This document shows positions 9,534-17,803 of a DNA stretch of 64,000 nt, piece after piece. The stretch is from an uncultured Mesonia sp. (GTDB lineage Bacteria; Bacteroidota; Bacteroidia; Flavobacteriales; Flavobacteriaceae), in NCBI GenBank assembly GCA_947499595.1, contig CANMOY010000007.1:1-64000 (forward strand). Direction: 5' to 3'. Both the position numbers and the translations under genes were made by a program. The notes beneath the pieces are model-generated. The model did not search any database. It was not told the origin of the DNA and saw nothing but the letters and a program-made list of their open reading frames with translations. The stretch's first letter is position 1. Each line of letters begins with the position of its first letter.

Positions 9534-9689
9534 TCATAAATTCATCTCTTTGTGAAATAGAGCTTTGTTGGCATAATACGGGTTAGATGAGGTTAATTCT
9601 TTCATCCAAGTGATAAAACTGCTTGATTTTCGTTTAAAAGTGAATCCGAGTGATTGCACCCGTAATTCCTGTGGTGGATTAGTTTTCAT
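9534..9689 (-). CDS. Possible small protein of 51 residues, unrecognised
   Basis: On the minus strand an ATG at 9689 opens a 51-codon frame to a TGA at 9534. It encodes a basic, balanced peptide beginning MKTNPPQELRVQSLGFTFKR and ending KALFHKEMNL. It lies in the 276-bp gap between the barrel protein and the TPM gene, in the same direction as the TPM/LemA run. Upstream, around 9702-9738, is an imperfect inverted repeat (TTAGTTAGTTG ... CAACTAAACTGACTAA). I do not recognise the family. A chance frame of this length is possible. Confidence 0.35.
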   Translation of the reverse strand: MKTNPPQELRVQSLGFTFKRKSSSFITWMKELTSSNPYYANKALFHKEMNL

Positions 9690-9808
9690 AATTAAAGATT
9701 GTTAGTTAGTTGCCGAAAATTACAACTAAACTGACTAATCCCGAAAAATTTAATGAAAATCCTTTCTTAAAATTGATTAAAAGCTTGATAATTAAGACGA
9801 ATTGATTT

Positions 9809-10615
9809 TTACCAGCTGCCGCCGGCTCCACCACCGCCAAAACCGCCTCCGCCGAAGCCGCCACCAAAACCGCCACCGCCAAAGCCTCCTCCTGAACCAA
9901 AACCGCCAGAAGAACCTCCACCAAAACCGCGCCCCATACTGCTTAGAATAAGAATGTCAAGTAATGAATCTGTGCCAGATTTACGGCCTCCGTTTCTGCC
10001 TCCCCCATTACGATTCTTAATGACAGAGAGTATAATAATCACGATAAAGAAAATAATTATAAAAAATCCAACACCAGAATTTCCTGAGCTGGATCTTTTT
10101 TTCGGCGCTTTGTAAGTGCCATTTAGTACTTGCATAACAGCAGTGGTGCCAGCATCTAAACCGGCATAAAAATTACCTCGTTTAAAATGCGGGATAATGA
10201 TTTGGTCTATAATTTCCTTTGTTCGGTAATCGGTTAAATATTGTTCAAGGCCATAACCGGTGGTAATCCATAGTTTGCGTTCTTTTTTTGCCATTAAAAT
10301 GAGCAAGCCATTGTCTTTTTTACTGTCTCCAATACCCCATTTATGGGCCCACTCGGCGGCAAAAGTGCCAATGTACTCTCCGTTTAAGGTGTTTATAGTA
10401 GCTACAACAATTTGGGTTGAGGTTGTATCGGCATACTTAATGAGCTTCTGTTCTAAAGCAGATTCTTCTGATGGACTTAAAAGCTCTGCAGCATCGTAGA
10501 CACTAGTTGCAACCTTGGGTTTGGCTGGTAGATTAAGCTGTGCCAAACCATAGTGGGTAGGCAATAAAAAGCCTATTAAAAGAATATACTGAAAGATCTG
10601 TTTTTTGTTGAACAT
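9809..10615 (-). CDS. TPM-domain (YgcG-type) protein with glycine-rich tail
   Basis: A 268-residue membrane-anchored protein. The signal peptide (ending YGLAQ) is followed by a TPM domain (VYDAAELLSPSEESALEQKL, TSTQIVVATINTLNG, DNGLLILMAKKERKLWITTG). A membrane helix follows (GVGFFIIIFFIVIIILSVI), then a Gly/Phe/Ser-rich tail ending GGAGGSW. The TPM domain is an extracytoplasmic fold known from photosystem II repair protein TLP18.3. Its start codon overlaps the stop of the upstream TPM gene by one base (TAATG). With LemA upstream this is the common TPM-TPM-LemA arrangement; the biochemical role is unclear. Confidence 0.88.
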   Translation of the reverse strand: MFNKKQIFQYILLIGFLLPTHYGLAQLNLPAKPKVATSVYDAAELLSPSEESALEQKLIKYADTTSTQIVVATINTLNGEYIGTFAAEWAHKWGIGDSKKDNGLLILMAKKERKLWITTGYGLEQYLTDYRTKEIIDQIIIPHFKRGNFYAGLDAGTTAVMQVLNGTYKAPKKRSSSGNSGVGFFIIIFFIVIIILSVIKNRNGGGRNGGRKSGTDSLLDILILSSMGRGFGGGSSGGFGSGGGFGGGGFGGGFGGGGFGGGGAGGSW

Positions 10616-11049
10616 TATTTACCTTTAGAGATTTCATCAGGCAATTCATTTACATCATCTGCCTGATAGGGGAAATAGTTTTGTAATTGCTCACCGGCCT
10701 TTAAAATACCAGCTATTAATCCTTGTTTAAATTCAGCCTTTTTAAAATGCTCAATGACCAATTCTTTGGTTGACTCCCAAAAATTTGCTTCAACACGGTC
10801 GTTAATTCCCTGATCGCCTAGAATATAAAATAAATGATCTTCAAGAGCAACATAAAACAGAACTCCATTTTTTTGTTCGGTTTGGTGCATCTCAAGTTTT
10901 TCAAAAACCTCCTTGGCTCTTTCAAATGCAGGACCCTTACATTTACTTTCTAGATGCACGCGTATCTCGCCAGAAGTGTCCTTCTCGGCTGCCTTTATCG
11001 CATTGATAATTTCATTTTCGTCTTGTTGGGTAAAAAGCTGAATAGCCAT
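10615..11049 (-). CDS. TPM-domain protein (cytoplasmic-type, no signal peptide)
   Basis: A 144-residue protein that is nearly a bare TPM domain: EIINAIKAAEKDTSGEIRVH, then CKGPAFERAKEVFEKLEMHQ and NGVLFYVALEDHLFYILGDQ. It lacks a signal peptide and a membrane helix. It sits between lemA (12 bp upstream) and the larger TPM gene (one-base overlap), so the three genes are almost certainly one transcript. In Bacteroidota such pairs accompany LemA with an undefined envelope role. No enzyme activity is assigned. Confidence 0.88.
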   Translation of the reverse strand: MAIQLFTQQDENEIINAIKAAEKDTSGEIRVHLESKCKGPAFERAKEVFEKLEMHQTEQKNGVLFYVALEDHLFYILGDQGINDRVEANFWESTKELVIEHFKKAEFKQGLIAGILKAGEQLQNYFPYQADDVNELPDEISKGK

Positions 11050-11061
11050 GAAAAATGCGGA

Positions 11062-11652
11062 TTAAAATTCTACAGTAGGAGCTTGTTCTGCACCTTCAAC
11101 TGCTTCAAATGGAGCCATCTTATCAAACCCAAAAAAGCCAACAATTAAATTGTTAGGAAATTTTCTAATGAAGGTGTTGTATAATTTTACCGCTTCATTA
11201 TACCGATTTCTTTCTACGTTGATACGATTTTCTGTTCCTTCTAGCTGAGACTGAAGTTGCTGGAAATTTTGAGTAGCTTTTAATTCTGGGTAGCGTTCTA
11301 CACTCACTAATAATTTTGATAATGCAGAACTTAATCCGCCTTGAGCTTGTTGAAAATTAGCAATGGCCTCTGGAGAGAGGTTATCTGCATCTATATTTAC
11401 CGAGGTAGCTTTAGCACGAGCTTGAATAACCTGGGTAAGTGTTTCTTGTTCAAAATCTGCCGCACCTTTTACCGTATTTACCAAGTTAGGTATAAGGTCA
11501 TTTCTCCTTTGGTAAGCATTTTCTACATTAGACCAAGCGGTTTTGGCTTCTTCTTGTTTTTCAACAGCTGTGTTATACGTTCCGCCAAATAACGAATAAG
11601 CTATGAAGCCAATAATGGCGATTACAATAACGGGAATTAACCATTTTTTCAT
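11062..11652 (-). CDS. lemA: LemA family protein
   Basis: A 196-residue protein with one N-terminal membrane helix (WLIPVIVIAIIGFIAYSLFG) and a helical-bundle domain. It has the family pattern VEKQEEAKTAWSNVENAYQR, then NDLIPNLVNTVKGAADFE, and ends with LYNTFIRKFPNNLIVGFFGF. LemA proteins are membrane-anchored with a coiled-coil bundle and unknown biochemistry. It heads a run with two TPM genes and is 12 bp downstream of the MerR-type gene stop, so transcription may start as far up as the M23 peptidase. Confidence 0.93.
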   Translation of the reverse strand: MKKWLIPVIVIAIIGFIAYSLFGGTYNTAVEKQEEAKTAWSNVENAYQRRNDLIPNLVNTVKGAADFEQETLTQVIQARAKATSVNIDADNLSPEAIANFQQAQGGLSSALSKLLVSVERYPELKATQNFQQLQSQLEGTENRINVERNRYNEAVKLYNTFIRKFPNNLIVGFFGFDKMAPFEAVEGAEQAPTVEF

Positions 11653-11664
11653 GATTTCTTTTGT

Positions 11665-11994
11665 TTAAAGTTGATTTTTTATTTGAATTAATTGTTCTTT
11701 AATATGATTAAGACGCTTAATCATTTCATAGTTGTTTAGTGGCTTGCTTTTTTCAGCTTTAAGCTGAATTTTAGCTCCTTCTAAAGTGAATCCGCGTTCT
11801 TTTACAAGATGATAAATTTTTTCTAGATTTTTAATGTCTTCGGGAGTGAATTTGCGGTTTCCCTTAGCATTTTTTTTTGGCTTTAAGATGTCAAATTCTT
11901 TCTCCCAAAAGCGGATAAGTGAAGTGTTCACTTCAAAGGCTTCGGCCACCTCGCCAATGCCATAGTACAATTTTTTGGGTAACTCAACCGCCAT
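11665..11994 (-). CDS. MerR family transcriptional regulator
   Basis: A 109-residue protein with a MerR-type winged helix-turn-helix: YYGIGEVAEAFEVNTSLIRF, then WEKEFDILKPKKNAKGNRKF and TPEDIKNLEKIYHLVKERGF. A short C-terminal helix follows but there is no effector domain and no cysteine metal site, so it is a minimal MerR of the type common in Bacteroidota. The start codon overlaps the M23 peptidase stop by one base (TAATG), suggesting translational coupling. Target genes are unknown; the run it belongs to is a reasonable first guess. Confidence 0.87.
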   Translation of the reverse strand: MAVELPKKLYYGIGEVAEAFEVNTSLIRFWEKEFDILKPKKNAKGNRKFTPEDIKNLEKIYHLVKERGFTLEGAKIQLKAEKSKPLNNYEMIKRLNHIKEQLIQIKNQL

Positions 11995-12968
11995 TAGTCT
12001 AAAGATTGATTTTCTAAGGTAGATTGGTTTAACATAATATCATATTCCTCTGCCGTTAAATCGCCATGGTAATAATTTATAGGATTAACAACCTTTCCGT
12101 TTTTATGCACCTCATAGTGCAAATGCGCTCCTGTTGATAAACCGGTGTTTCCTACCTTGCCGATCACCTCGCCTCTTTTAACTTTTTGACCTTCCCGAAC
12201 CTCAAAAGCACTAAGATGGGCATAATACGTTTCGTAGCCAAAGCCATGGTCAAGAATAATTAAATTACCAAAGCCTCTGCTTCTTCTGGCTTTTTTAACC
12301 GTAGCGTCACCTGTAGCAAATACGTCGGTTCCTTTTTTTGCCGTAAAATCCATACCATTATGCATTTTGCGGTATTTGAGAATGGGATGCATACGCATTC
12401 CGTAGCCTGAAGCCATGCGTGTTAAATTTTCGTTTTTTATAGGTTGTATGGCCGGAATGGCTGTAAGTAATTTTTCTTTTTCTTTGGCCAATTTCACGAT
12501 TTCATCTAGAGATTTGGACTGCACAACTATTTGTTTCTGCAAGATGTCCATTTTTTTATGCGTCTCAATAATCAAATCTGAATTATCAAATCCATTGAGG
12601 TATTGGTATCGGTTTACTCCACCAAATCCTGCTTTGCGCTGTTCTTCGGGAATTGGATTGGCTTCAAAATAAACCCGGTAAATATTGTTGTCACGATGCT
12701 GCACATCGGCTAGCACCTCTTGCGCTAAATCAATTTTTTTATTTAAAACCGAATATTGAATTTTTAAATTATTGAGTTCACGTTTGAGTGCTTTCTCTTT
12801 TGGCGTCTCAATTTGCGGGATATTAAAATAGATTATCAATAAAATAAAGCCCGCCAAAAAAGAACTCGCAATCCCCAATGCAATTAGCCCAATTCTCCTA
12901 CCTGGTTTTCGTTCTATCTTTTTATACGACAAACTTTCGTTGTCGTAATAATATTTTACCTTCGACAT
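11994..12968 (-). CDS. M23 family metallopeptidase (LytM-like)
   Basis: A 324-residue envelope protein with one N-terminal membrane helix (IGLIALGIASSFLAGFILLI), a coiled-coil segment (residues about 55-175) and a C-terminal M23 domain. Zinc-site motifs are present: RMHPILKYRKMHNGMDFTA (His and Asp ligands) and GAHLHYEVHKNG (HxH). These enzymes cleave peptidoglycan cross-bridges in the periplasm, or act as activators if degenerate; here the ligands look intact. The gene is divergent from alaS, with about 120 bp between them, and is followed by the overlapping MerR gene. Confidence 0.92.
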   Translation of the reverse strand: MSKVKYYYDNESLSYKKIERKPGRRIGLIALGIASSFLAGFILLIIYFNIPQIETPKEKALKRELNNLKIQYSVLNKKIDLAQEVLADVQHRDNNIYRVYFEANPIPEEQRKAGFGGVNRYQYLNGFDNSDLIIETHKKMDILQKQIVVQSKSLDEIVKLAKEKEKLLTAIPAIQPIKNENLTRMASGYGMRMHPILKYRKMHNGMDFTAKKGTDVFATGDATVKKARRSRGFGNLIILDHGFGYETYYAHLSAFEVREGQKVKRGEVIGKVGNTGLSTGAHLHYEVHKNGKVVNPINYYHGDLTAEEYDIMLNQSTLENQSLD

Positions 12969-12983
12969 TGTTTGAAATTATGC

Positions 12984-12991
12984 TATTTTTG
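12984..12991 (+). promoter_or_regulatory. Candidate -7 promoter element for alaS
   Basis: TATTTTTG matches the Bacteroidota -7 consensus TAnnTTTG and lies about 100 bp upstream of the alaS ATG, in the divergent alaS/M23 gap. No well-spaced TTG -33 element is evident, so this is tentative. A reversed match (CAAAGATA at 13031-13038) could serve the M23 gene. Confidence 0.35.
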
Positions 12992-13090
12992 CAAACGTTT
13001 TGAGTTGATATGTTCAACCTTAATAACGAACAAAGATAAACATTGTTTCAAAAGTACGCTAAAAATTATAAGCCAAGAGCAGCAAAGCCT

Positions 13091-15703
13091 ATGAAATCAC
13101 AAGAAATACGCAGTAGATTTTTAAACTTTTTTAAATCCAAAAATCACGAGATTGTACCCTCTGCACCTATGGTGATGAAAGATGATCCTACCTTGATGTT
13201 CACCAATGCGGGGATGAACCAATTTAAAGAGTATTTTCTAGGTAACGCCACGGCCAAGTATACGAGAATAGCTGATACGCAAAAGTGCCTGCGAGTAAGT
13301 GGTAAACACAATGATTTAGAAGAAGTAGGTAAAGATACTTACCACCATACTATGTTTGAGATGTTAGGTAACTGGAGTATTGGTGATTATTTTAAAGAAG
13401 ATGCAATTGCTTGGGCTTGGGAATTTTTAACCGTTGAATTGAAAATAGCACCCGAGAATTTATATGTAACTGTTTTTGAAGGCGATGAGGAGGATCAAAT
13501 TCAGAAAGATGAGGAAGCTTTTAATTTGTGGAAAAAACATATTGCTGAAGAGCGTATTTTGTTAGGAAATAAAAAAGATAATTTTTGGGAGATGGGTGAT
13601 CAAGGTCCTTGCGGACCTGCCTCAGAAATTCACGTAGATATCCGATCGGATGAAGAAAAAGCCAAAATTCCAGGCAAAGATTTGGTAAACCAAGATCACC
13701 CTCAAGTAGTTGAAATTTGGAACTTGGTTTTTATACAGTATAACCGAATGGCTAATGGTAGCCTTAAAGAGTTACCCGCAAAGCATATTGATACAGGAAT
13801 GGGTTTTGAGCGTTTGGCGATGGTTATGCAAGGCAAGCAATCTAATTATGATACGGATGTATTTATGCCCATTATTCAAGAAATTGAAACCATTACTGGT
13901 GCAACCTATCAAAAAACGGAACAGACAGATATTGCCATAAGAGTAATTGCAGATCATGTTCGAGCGGTTAGTTTTGCTATAGCCGATGGGCAATTGCCTA
14001 GTAATACTGGTGCTGGTTATGTAATACGTAGAATTTTAAGAAGGGCTATTCGTTACGGATTTACCTTTTTAAATACCAAAGAAGCTTTTATCTATAAATT
14101 GGTAGCCGTAATAAGCAACCAAATGGGTGAAACTTTTCCAGAAATTAAAAAGCAACAACACTTGTGCGAAAACGTTATTAAAGAGGAAGAGAACTCATTC
14201 TTAAAAACTTTAGATCAAGGCTTAAATCTGTTAGAAAGTATAATAAATCAAGCGCAATCAAAGGAGATTTCAGGTAAGAAAGCTTTTGAATTGTACGATA
14301 CTTATGGTTTTCCTATAGATTTAACCGCCCTAATTTTGGAAGAAAAAGGGCTGAGCCTTAATATTAATGAATTTGAGAGCGAGTTGAGTAAACAAAAAGA
14401 ACGTTCGCGCTCTGCTGCACAAAGTACCGCAGGTGATTGGGTTATACTTAGACAAGATGATGAGGAGGAATTTATAGGATATGATTACCTAGAAACACAA
14501 GTTAAATTAACCCGTTACCGTCAGGTGGAAAGCAAAAAAGAAGGGAAGTTGTATCAACTGGTTTTTAATTTAACGCCTTTTTATCCAGAAGGTGGAGGTC
14601 AAGTTGGTGATAAAGGTTACCTTGAAGAGCCAAATGGAAACCTTACTTATATAATTGATACTAAAAAAGAGAATAACTTAATTATTCATATCTCTAAGCA
14701 CTTACCGCAAGATCTGCATGCTACCTTTACTGCTACGGTAAATAATCAACATAGATTAAATGCAGCTGCTAACCATAGTGCAACACATTTATTGCATCAA
14801 GCATTAAAAAATGTATTAGGTGAGCACGTAGAGCAAAAAGGATCTTTGGTACACCCTGCTTATTTAAGATTTGATTTCTCTCATTTTAGTAAAGTAAGTC
14901 ACGAGCAATTAGAAGAGATTGAACAGTTTGTTAATGCGCGTATTTACGAAGAACTCGATTTAGTTGAAGGTAGAAATGTACCCTTTGCTCAAGCGGTTGA
15001 GCAAGGAGCTACGGCGTTATTTGGTGAAAAGTATGGAGATACGGTGCGAACAATTCAATTTGGTAATTCTTTTGAACTTTGCGGAGGTACTCACGTTTCA
15101 AATACAAGTCAAATTTGGCATTTCAAAATAGTATCAGAATCAGCGGTTGCTGCTGGGGTTAGACGAATTGAAGCCATTACTCTAGATGCGGCAAAAGACT
15201 TTTTGAACGAGCAAAGCAATCAATTTAACGCTTTAAAGCAATTGGTGAAAAACAGCAAAGAACCTTTAAAAGCTGTTGAAAACCTTCAAAATGAGAATGC
15301 CCAACTTAAAAAGGAGATTGAGCAGCTTAAAAAGGAGAAAGCAGCAGCAGCAAAAACAAACCTAAAAGCCGCTCTGCAACAAGTAAATGGTATTAATTTT
15401 TTAGCTACTACTGTAAATTTAGATGCTGCGGCGATGAAAGATTTATCTTTTCAACTGGCAGGAGAAGTTGAACAATTGTTTTTAGTGCTTGGATCTAAAC
15501 AGAATGGTAAAGCCTTATTGTCTATTTATATCGATAAAAAATTAGCCGAAGAAAAAGAGCTAAATGCAGGAAAGATTATTCGAGACTTGGGCAAGTTTAT
15601 CCAAGGAGGTGGTGGTGGTCAAGTCTTTTTTGCTACCGCTGGGGGTAAAAACCCATCAGGTTTAGCAGAGGCTTTATCCGCTGCAAAAACTTACATAGAT
15701 TAG
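13091..15703 (+). CDS. alaS: Alanine--tRNA ligase
   Basis: An 870-residue class II synthetase that charges tRNA-Ala in the cytoplasm. The N-terminus ([20 protein letters not shown]) is canonical, so the ATG at 13091 was chosen over a TTG at 13043. Visible features are the catalytic core ([19 protein letters not shown]), the zinc/editing domain ([22 protein letters not shown]), a coiled-coil (residues about 715-760) and a C-Ala domain ending in a glycine-rich [18 protein letters not shown]. Length and domain order are normal. It is divergent from the M23 peptidase and followed 30 bp later by the GSCFA gene. Confidence 0.98.
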   Translation: MKSQEIRSRFLNFFKSKNHEIVPSAPMVMKDDPTLMFTNAGMNQFKEYFLGNATAKYTRIADTQKCLRVSGKHNDLEEVGKDTYHHTMFEMLGNWSIGDYFKEDAIAWAWEFLTVELKIAPENLYVTVFEGDEEDQIQKDEEAFNLWKKHIAEERILLGNKKDNFWEMGDQGPCGPASEIHVDIRSDEEKAKIPGKDLVNQDHPQVVEIWNLVFIQYNRMANGSLKELPAKHIDTGMGFERLAMVMQGKQSNYDTDVFMPIIQEIETITGATYQKTEQTDIAIRVIADHVRAVSFAIADGQLPSNTGAGYVIRRILRRAIRYGFTFLNTKEAFIYKLVAVISNQMGETFPEIKKQQHLCENVIKEEENSFLKTLDQGLNLLESIINQAQSKEISGKKAFELYDTYGFPIDLTALILEEKGLSLNINEFESELSKQKERSRSAAQSTAGDWVILRQDDEEEFIGYDYLETQVKLTRYRQVESKKEGKLYQLVFNLTPFYPEGGGQVGDKGYLEEPNGNLTYIIDTKKENNLIIHISKHLPQDLHATFTATVNNQHRLNAAANHSATHLLHQALKNVLGEHVEQKGSLVHPAYLRFDFSHFSKVSHEQLEEIEQFVNARIYEELDLVEGRNVPFAQAVEQGATALFGEKYGDTVRTIQFGNSFELCGGTHVSNTSQIWHFKIVSESAVAAGVRRIEAITLDAAKDFLNEQSNQFNALKQLVKNSKEPLKAVENLQNENAQLKKEIEQLKKEKAAAAKTNLKAALQQVNGINFLATTVNLDAAAMKDLSFQLAGEVEQLFLVLGSKQNGKALLSIYIDKKLAEEKELNAGKIIRDLGKFIQGGGGGQVFFATAGGKNPSGLAEALSAAKTYID

Positions 15704-15733
15704 CCGTGAGTATTGTCGATAAAATATAATGCC

Positions 15734-16690
15734 ATGAAACTACAGACCCCTATCAGTATTTTAGCGCAGCAACCAAAAATTGATTATGGCTCTAAAATAC
15801 TGCTTTTGGGTTCGTGTTTTTCCGAAAATATAGGGCTTCAGTTTGATCGTTTTAGGTTTCAAAACCTTCAAAATCCCTTAGGTATTTTATTTCATCCTTT
15901 TGGTATTGAAAAATTGCTCTTAAGGGCCACACAAAACGATTTATTTACCGCGCAAGATGTTTTTTGTTATAATGACACTTGGTATTGCTTTGAGGCGCAT
16001 AGTAGATTGAAAAGTACGCAATCACAAGATGACTTATTGTTAAAATTAAATTCAGCACTTAGGAACACACAAGAATATTTACAAAACTCCACTCATATTG
16101 TGATTACCTTAGGTACAGCTTATATTTACCGTCATCTTGAGAACGATCAATATGTGGCCAATTGTCATAAAGTACCTCAAAAGTACTTCACAAAATCTTG
16201 TGTTAAATCTGATGCTATTTTAGCTAGTCTCAAACGCATAATGAATTATTGCAATGCCATCCGTAAAGATGTAAAAGTAATATTTACCGTTTCGCCAGTA
16301 AGACACATGAAAGACGGTTTGGTTGAAAATAATTATAGTAAAGCTCAATTGATAACAGCCATACACGATTTGCTGCCAACTTGGCCGCAGGCTTCGTATT
16401 TTCCCTCTTATGAAATTATGCTAGATGAATTGAGAGACTACCGCTTTTACTCAAAAGACATGCTTCATCCATCGTCACTGGCGATAGAATATATTTGGGA
16501 GCGTTTTATGCAAACCTGGATAAATCCTAATGCGTTTGAGACCATGAAAAAAGTAGATTCAGTACAAAAAAGACTTGAGCATAAAGCTTTTAACCCTCAA
16601 AGTAAACAGCATCAAAACTTTTTACAAAAACTTAAACAAGACATTGAGGCTTTGCAAAACCAATATGGTTTTATGCGCTTTACGGATTGA
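15734..16690 (+). CDS. GSCFA domain-containing protein
   Basis: A 318-residue protein with the name-giving motif near the N-terminus (KILLLGSCFSENIGLQFDRF) and further family features (ITLGTAYIYRH, FTVSPVRHMKDGLVENN, YFPSYEIMLDELRDYRFYS, DMLHPSSLAIEYIWERF). The GSCF serine and the DxxH-like DMLHPS resemble an SGNH/GDSL-type hydrolase, but no substrate is known. The ATG at 15734 is preferred to a TTG at 15713. It lies just downstream of alaS and overlaps the rhodanese gene tail-to-tail by 11 bp. Confidence 0.88.
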   Translation: MKLQTPISILAQQPKIDYGSKILLLGSCFSENIGLQFDRFRFQNLQNPLGILFHPFGIEKLLLRATQNDLFTAQDVFCYNDTWYCFEAHSRLKSTQSQDDLLLKLNSALRNTQEYLQNSTHIVITLGTAYIYRHLENDQYVANCHKVPQKYFTKSCVKSDAILASLKRIMNYCNAIRKDVKVIFTVSPVRHMKDGLVENNYSKAQLITAIHDLLPTWPQASYFPSYEIMLDELRDYRFYSKDMLHPSSLAIEYIWERFMQTWINPNAFETMKKVDSVQKRLEHKAFNPQSKQHQNFLQKLKQDIEALQNQYGFMRFTD

Positions 16691-16991
16691 GTAGCGTATA
16701 TAATTTATGCCAACCGCCACCATTTATACATTCAATGCCTTTGCTTTTTAAAATCCCTGCCGCACTCTCAGAGCGCATACCGCTAGCACAACAGGTAATA
16801 ATCGGTTTATTGTAATTTTTGATCTTTTGAATATGTTGACCGATTTGCTGTAGCGGAATATTTTTTGATCCTGGAATAGCACCATTTGCATATTCGCCCG
16901 CCGAGCGAACATCAATAATTATAGCGCCACGTGATTTAAAGTCTTGAATCATTTTACTTTTGTTACCGAATAATAAATTTAAAATACCCAT
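16680..16991 (-). CDS. Rhodanese-like domain protein
   Basis: A 103-residue single-domain rhodanese. It shows IIDVRSAGEYANGAIPGSKN and the active-site loop ITCCASGMRS, in which the cysteine of CASGMR should carry the persulfide, and ends NGGGWHKLYTLLNP. The ATG at 16991 is chosen; a TTG five codons upstream is possible. Such proteins move sulfane sulfur in the cytoplasm. It is convergent with GSCFA and overlaps it. A 16-bp palindrome lies about 40 bp upstream. Confidence 0.9.
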   Translation of the reverse strand: MGILNLLFGNKSKMIQDFKSRGAIIIDVRSAGEYANGAIPGSKNIPLQQIGQHIQKIKNYNKPIITCCASGMRSESAAGILKSKGIECINGGGWHKLYTLLNP

Positions 16992-17032
16992 TTCTTTTTT
17001 TGTCAAAGTAAAGCAATGTTTCTTTTTATGCT

Positions 17033-17048
17033 AGTAACTTAAGTTACT
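17033..17048. promoter_or_regulatory. 16-bp perfect palindrome upstream of rhodanese gene
   Basis: AGTAACTTAAGTTACT is its own reverse complement. It sits 42 bp upstream of the rhodanese start and about 145 bp upstream of the DUF4230 gene, in the intergenic gap at 16992-17194. It could be an operator for either gene. The function is inferred only from symmetry and position. Confidence 0.35.
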
Positions 17049-17140
17049 TAACTTTTATATTTGTTTAAATCTTATATTTAATTTTGAAGTTGATAAATTT
17101 AAATGCTATTTAATTATTGGTCAGCAATAGTAATTCGTGA

Positions 17141-17172
17141 TTGCTCGCAAGGTTAATTAGCGTCTAAATTTG
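17141..17172 (+). promoter_or_regulatory. Candidate promoter of the DUF4230 gene
   Basis: TTG at 17141-17143 and TAAATTTG at 17165-17172 match the Bacteroidota -33 (TTG) and -7 (TAnnTTTG) elements with a 21-bp spacer. The start codon at 17195 is 22 bp downstream of the -7 element. Confidence 0.5.
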
Positions 17173-17194
17173 TATTTTAGAACAAAAATTGACT

Positions 17195-17803
17195 ATGAGA
17201 AAATTTGTTTTGGGCTTCTTGGTTTGTGCGGCCTTATTACTTTCATATTGGTATTTTAAATCTCAAGAAGATGAAAAGTTAGAGCTATTGCAAACCAGTC
17301 AACTACTTGAAAAGCAAATAAAAAACGTGAGCAAGCTTATAGTTACCGAAGGCAACTATGCTCAGATTTATACTTATGAATCGAGTAAAGACGTTTTTTT
17401 AGGTGTAGAAGCGCGTAAAAAAGCGTTAGTAGCGGTTAACGCCAAAGCTACAGTAAGCTATGACTTGAACCAACTTTCTTATGAAGTAAACCCCAGAACG
17501 CAAGTGTTGCGTATAACCCGTATACCAGAACCTGAATTAAGTATTTATCCCGATTTTGATTATTACGATATATCTGCAGATTATCTTAATAAGTTTGAGG
17601 CAAAAGATTACAACACCATAAAAAAACGTATAACCCGTAAACTGCAAAATGAAATTGAAGCATCAAGCCTAATGAGTAACGCAGATGAGCGATTAATTAA
17701 CGAGTTGCAAAAGATTTTTGTATTAACACAAAGTCTAGGTTGGACTTTAGAATACTACAAACAGCCCGTACAATCGGCTAGAGAGCTAGAAATACTTTTT
17801 TAA
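17195..17803 (+). CDS. DUF4230 domain-containing protein
   Basis: A 202-residue protein with an N-terminal signal anchor (KFVLGFLVCAALLLSYWYF) and a DUF4230 domain: KNVSKLIVTEGNYAQIYTYE, then ALVAVNAKATVSYDLNQLSY and LRITRIPEPELSIYPDFDYY. Predicted to be tethered to the membrane and facing the periplasm; function unknown in the family. The ATG at 17195 is preferred to a TTG two codons earlier. It overlaps the hydroxylase gene tail-to-tail by 4 bp. Confidence 0.88.
   Translation: MRKFVLGFLVCAALLLSYWYFKSQEDEKLELLQTSQLLEKQIKNVSKLIVTEGNYAQIYTYESSKDVFLGVEARKKALVAVNAKATVSYDLNQLSYEVNPRTQVLRITRIPEPELSIYPDFDYYDISADYLNKFEAKDYNTIKKRITRKLQNEIEASSLMSNADERLINELQKIFVLTQSLGWTLEYYKQPVQSARELEILF

Noticed and set aside
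10260-10499. 79-codon plus-strand frame inside the TPM gene
   Set aside because: It lies opposite a clear TPM domain, and its translation shows no recognisable features.
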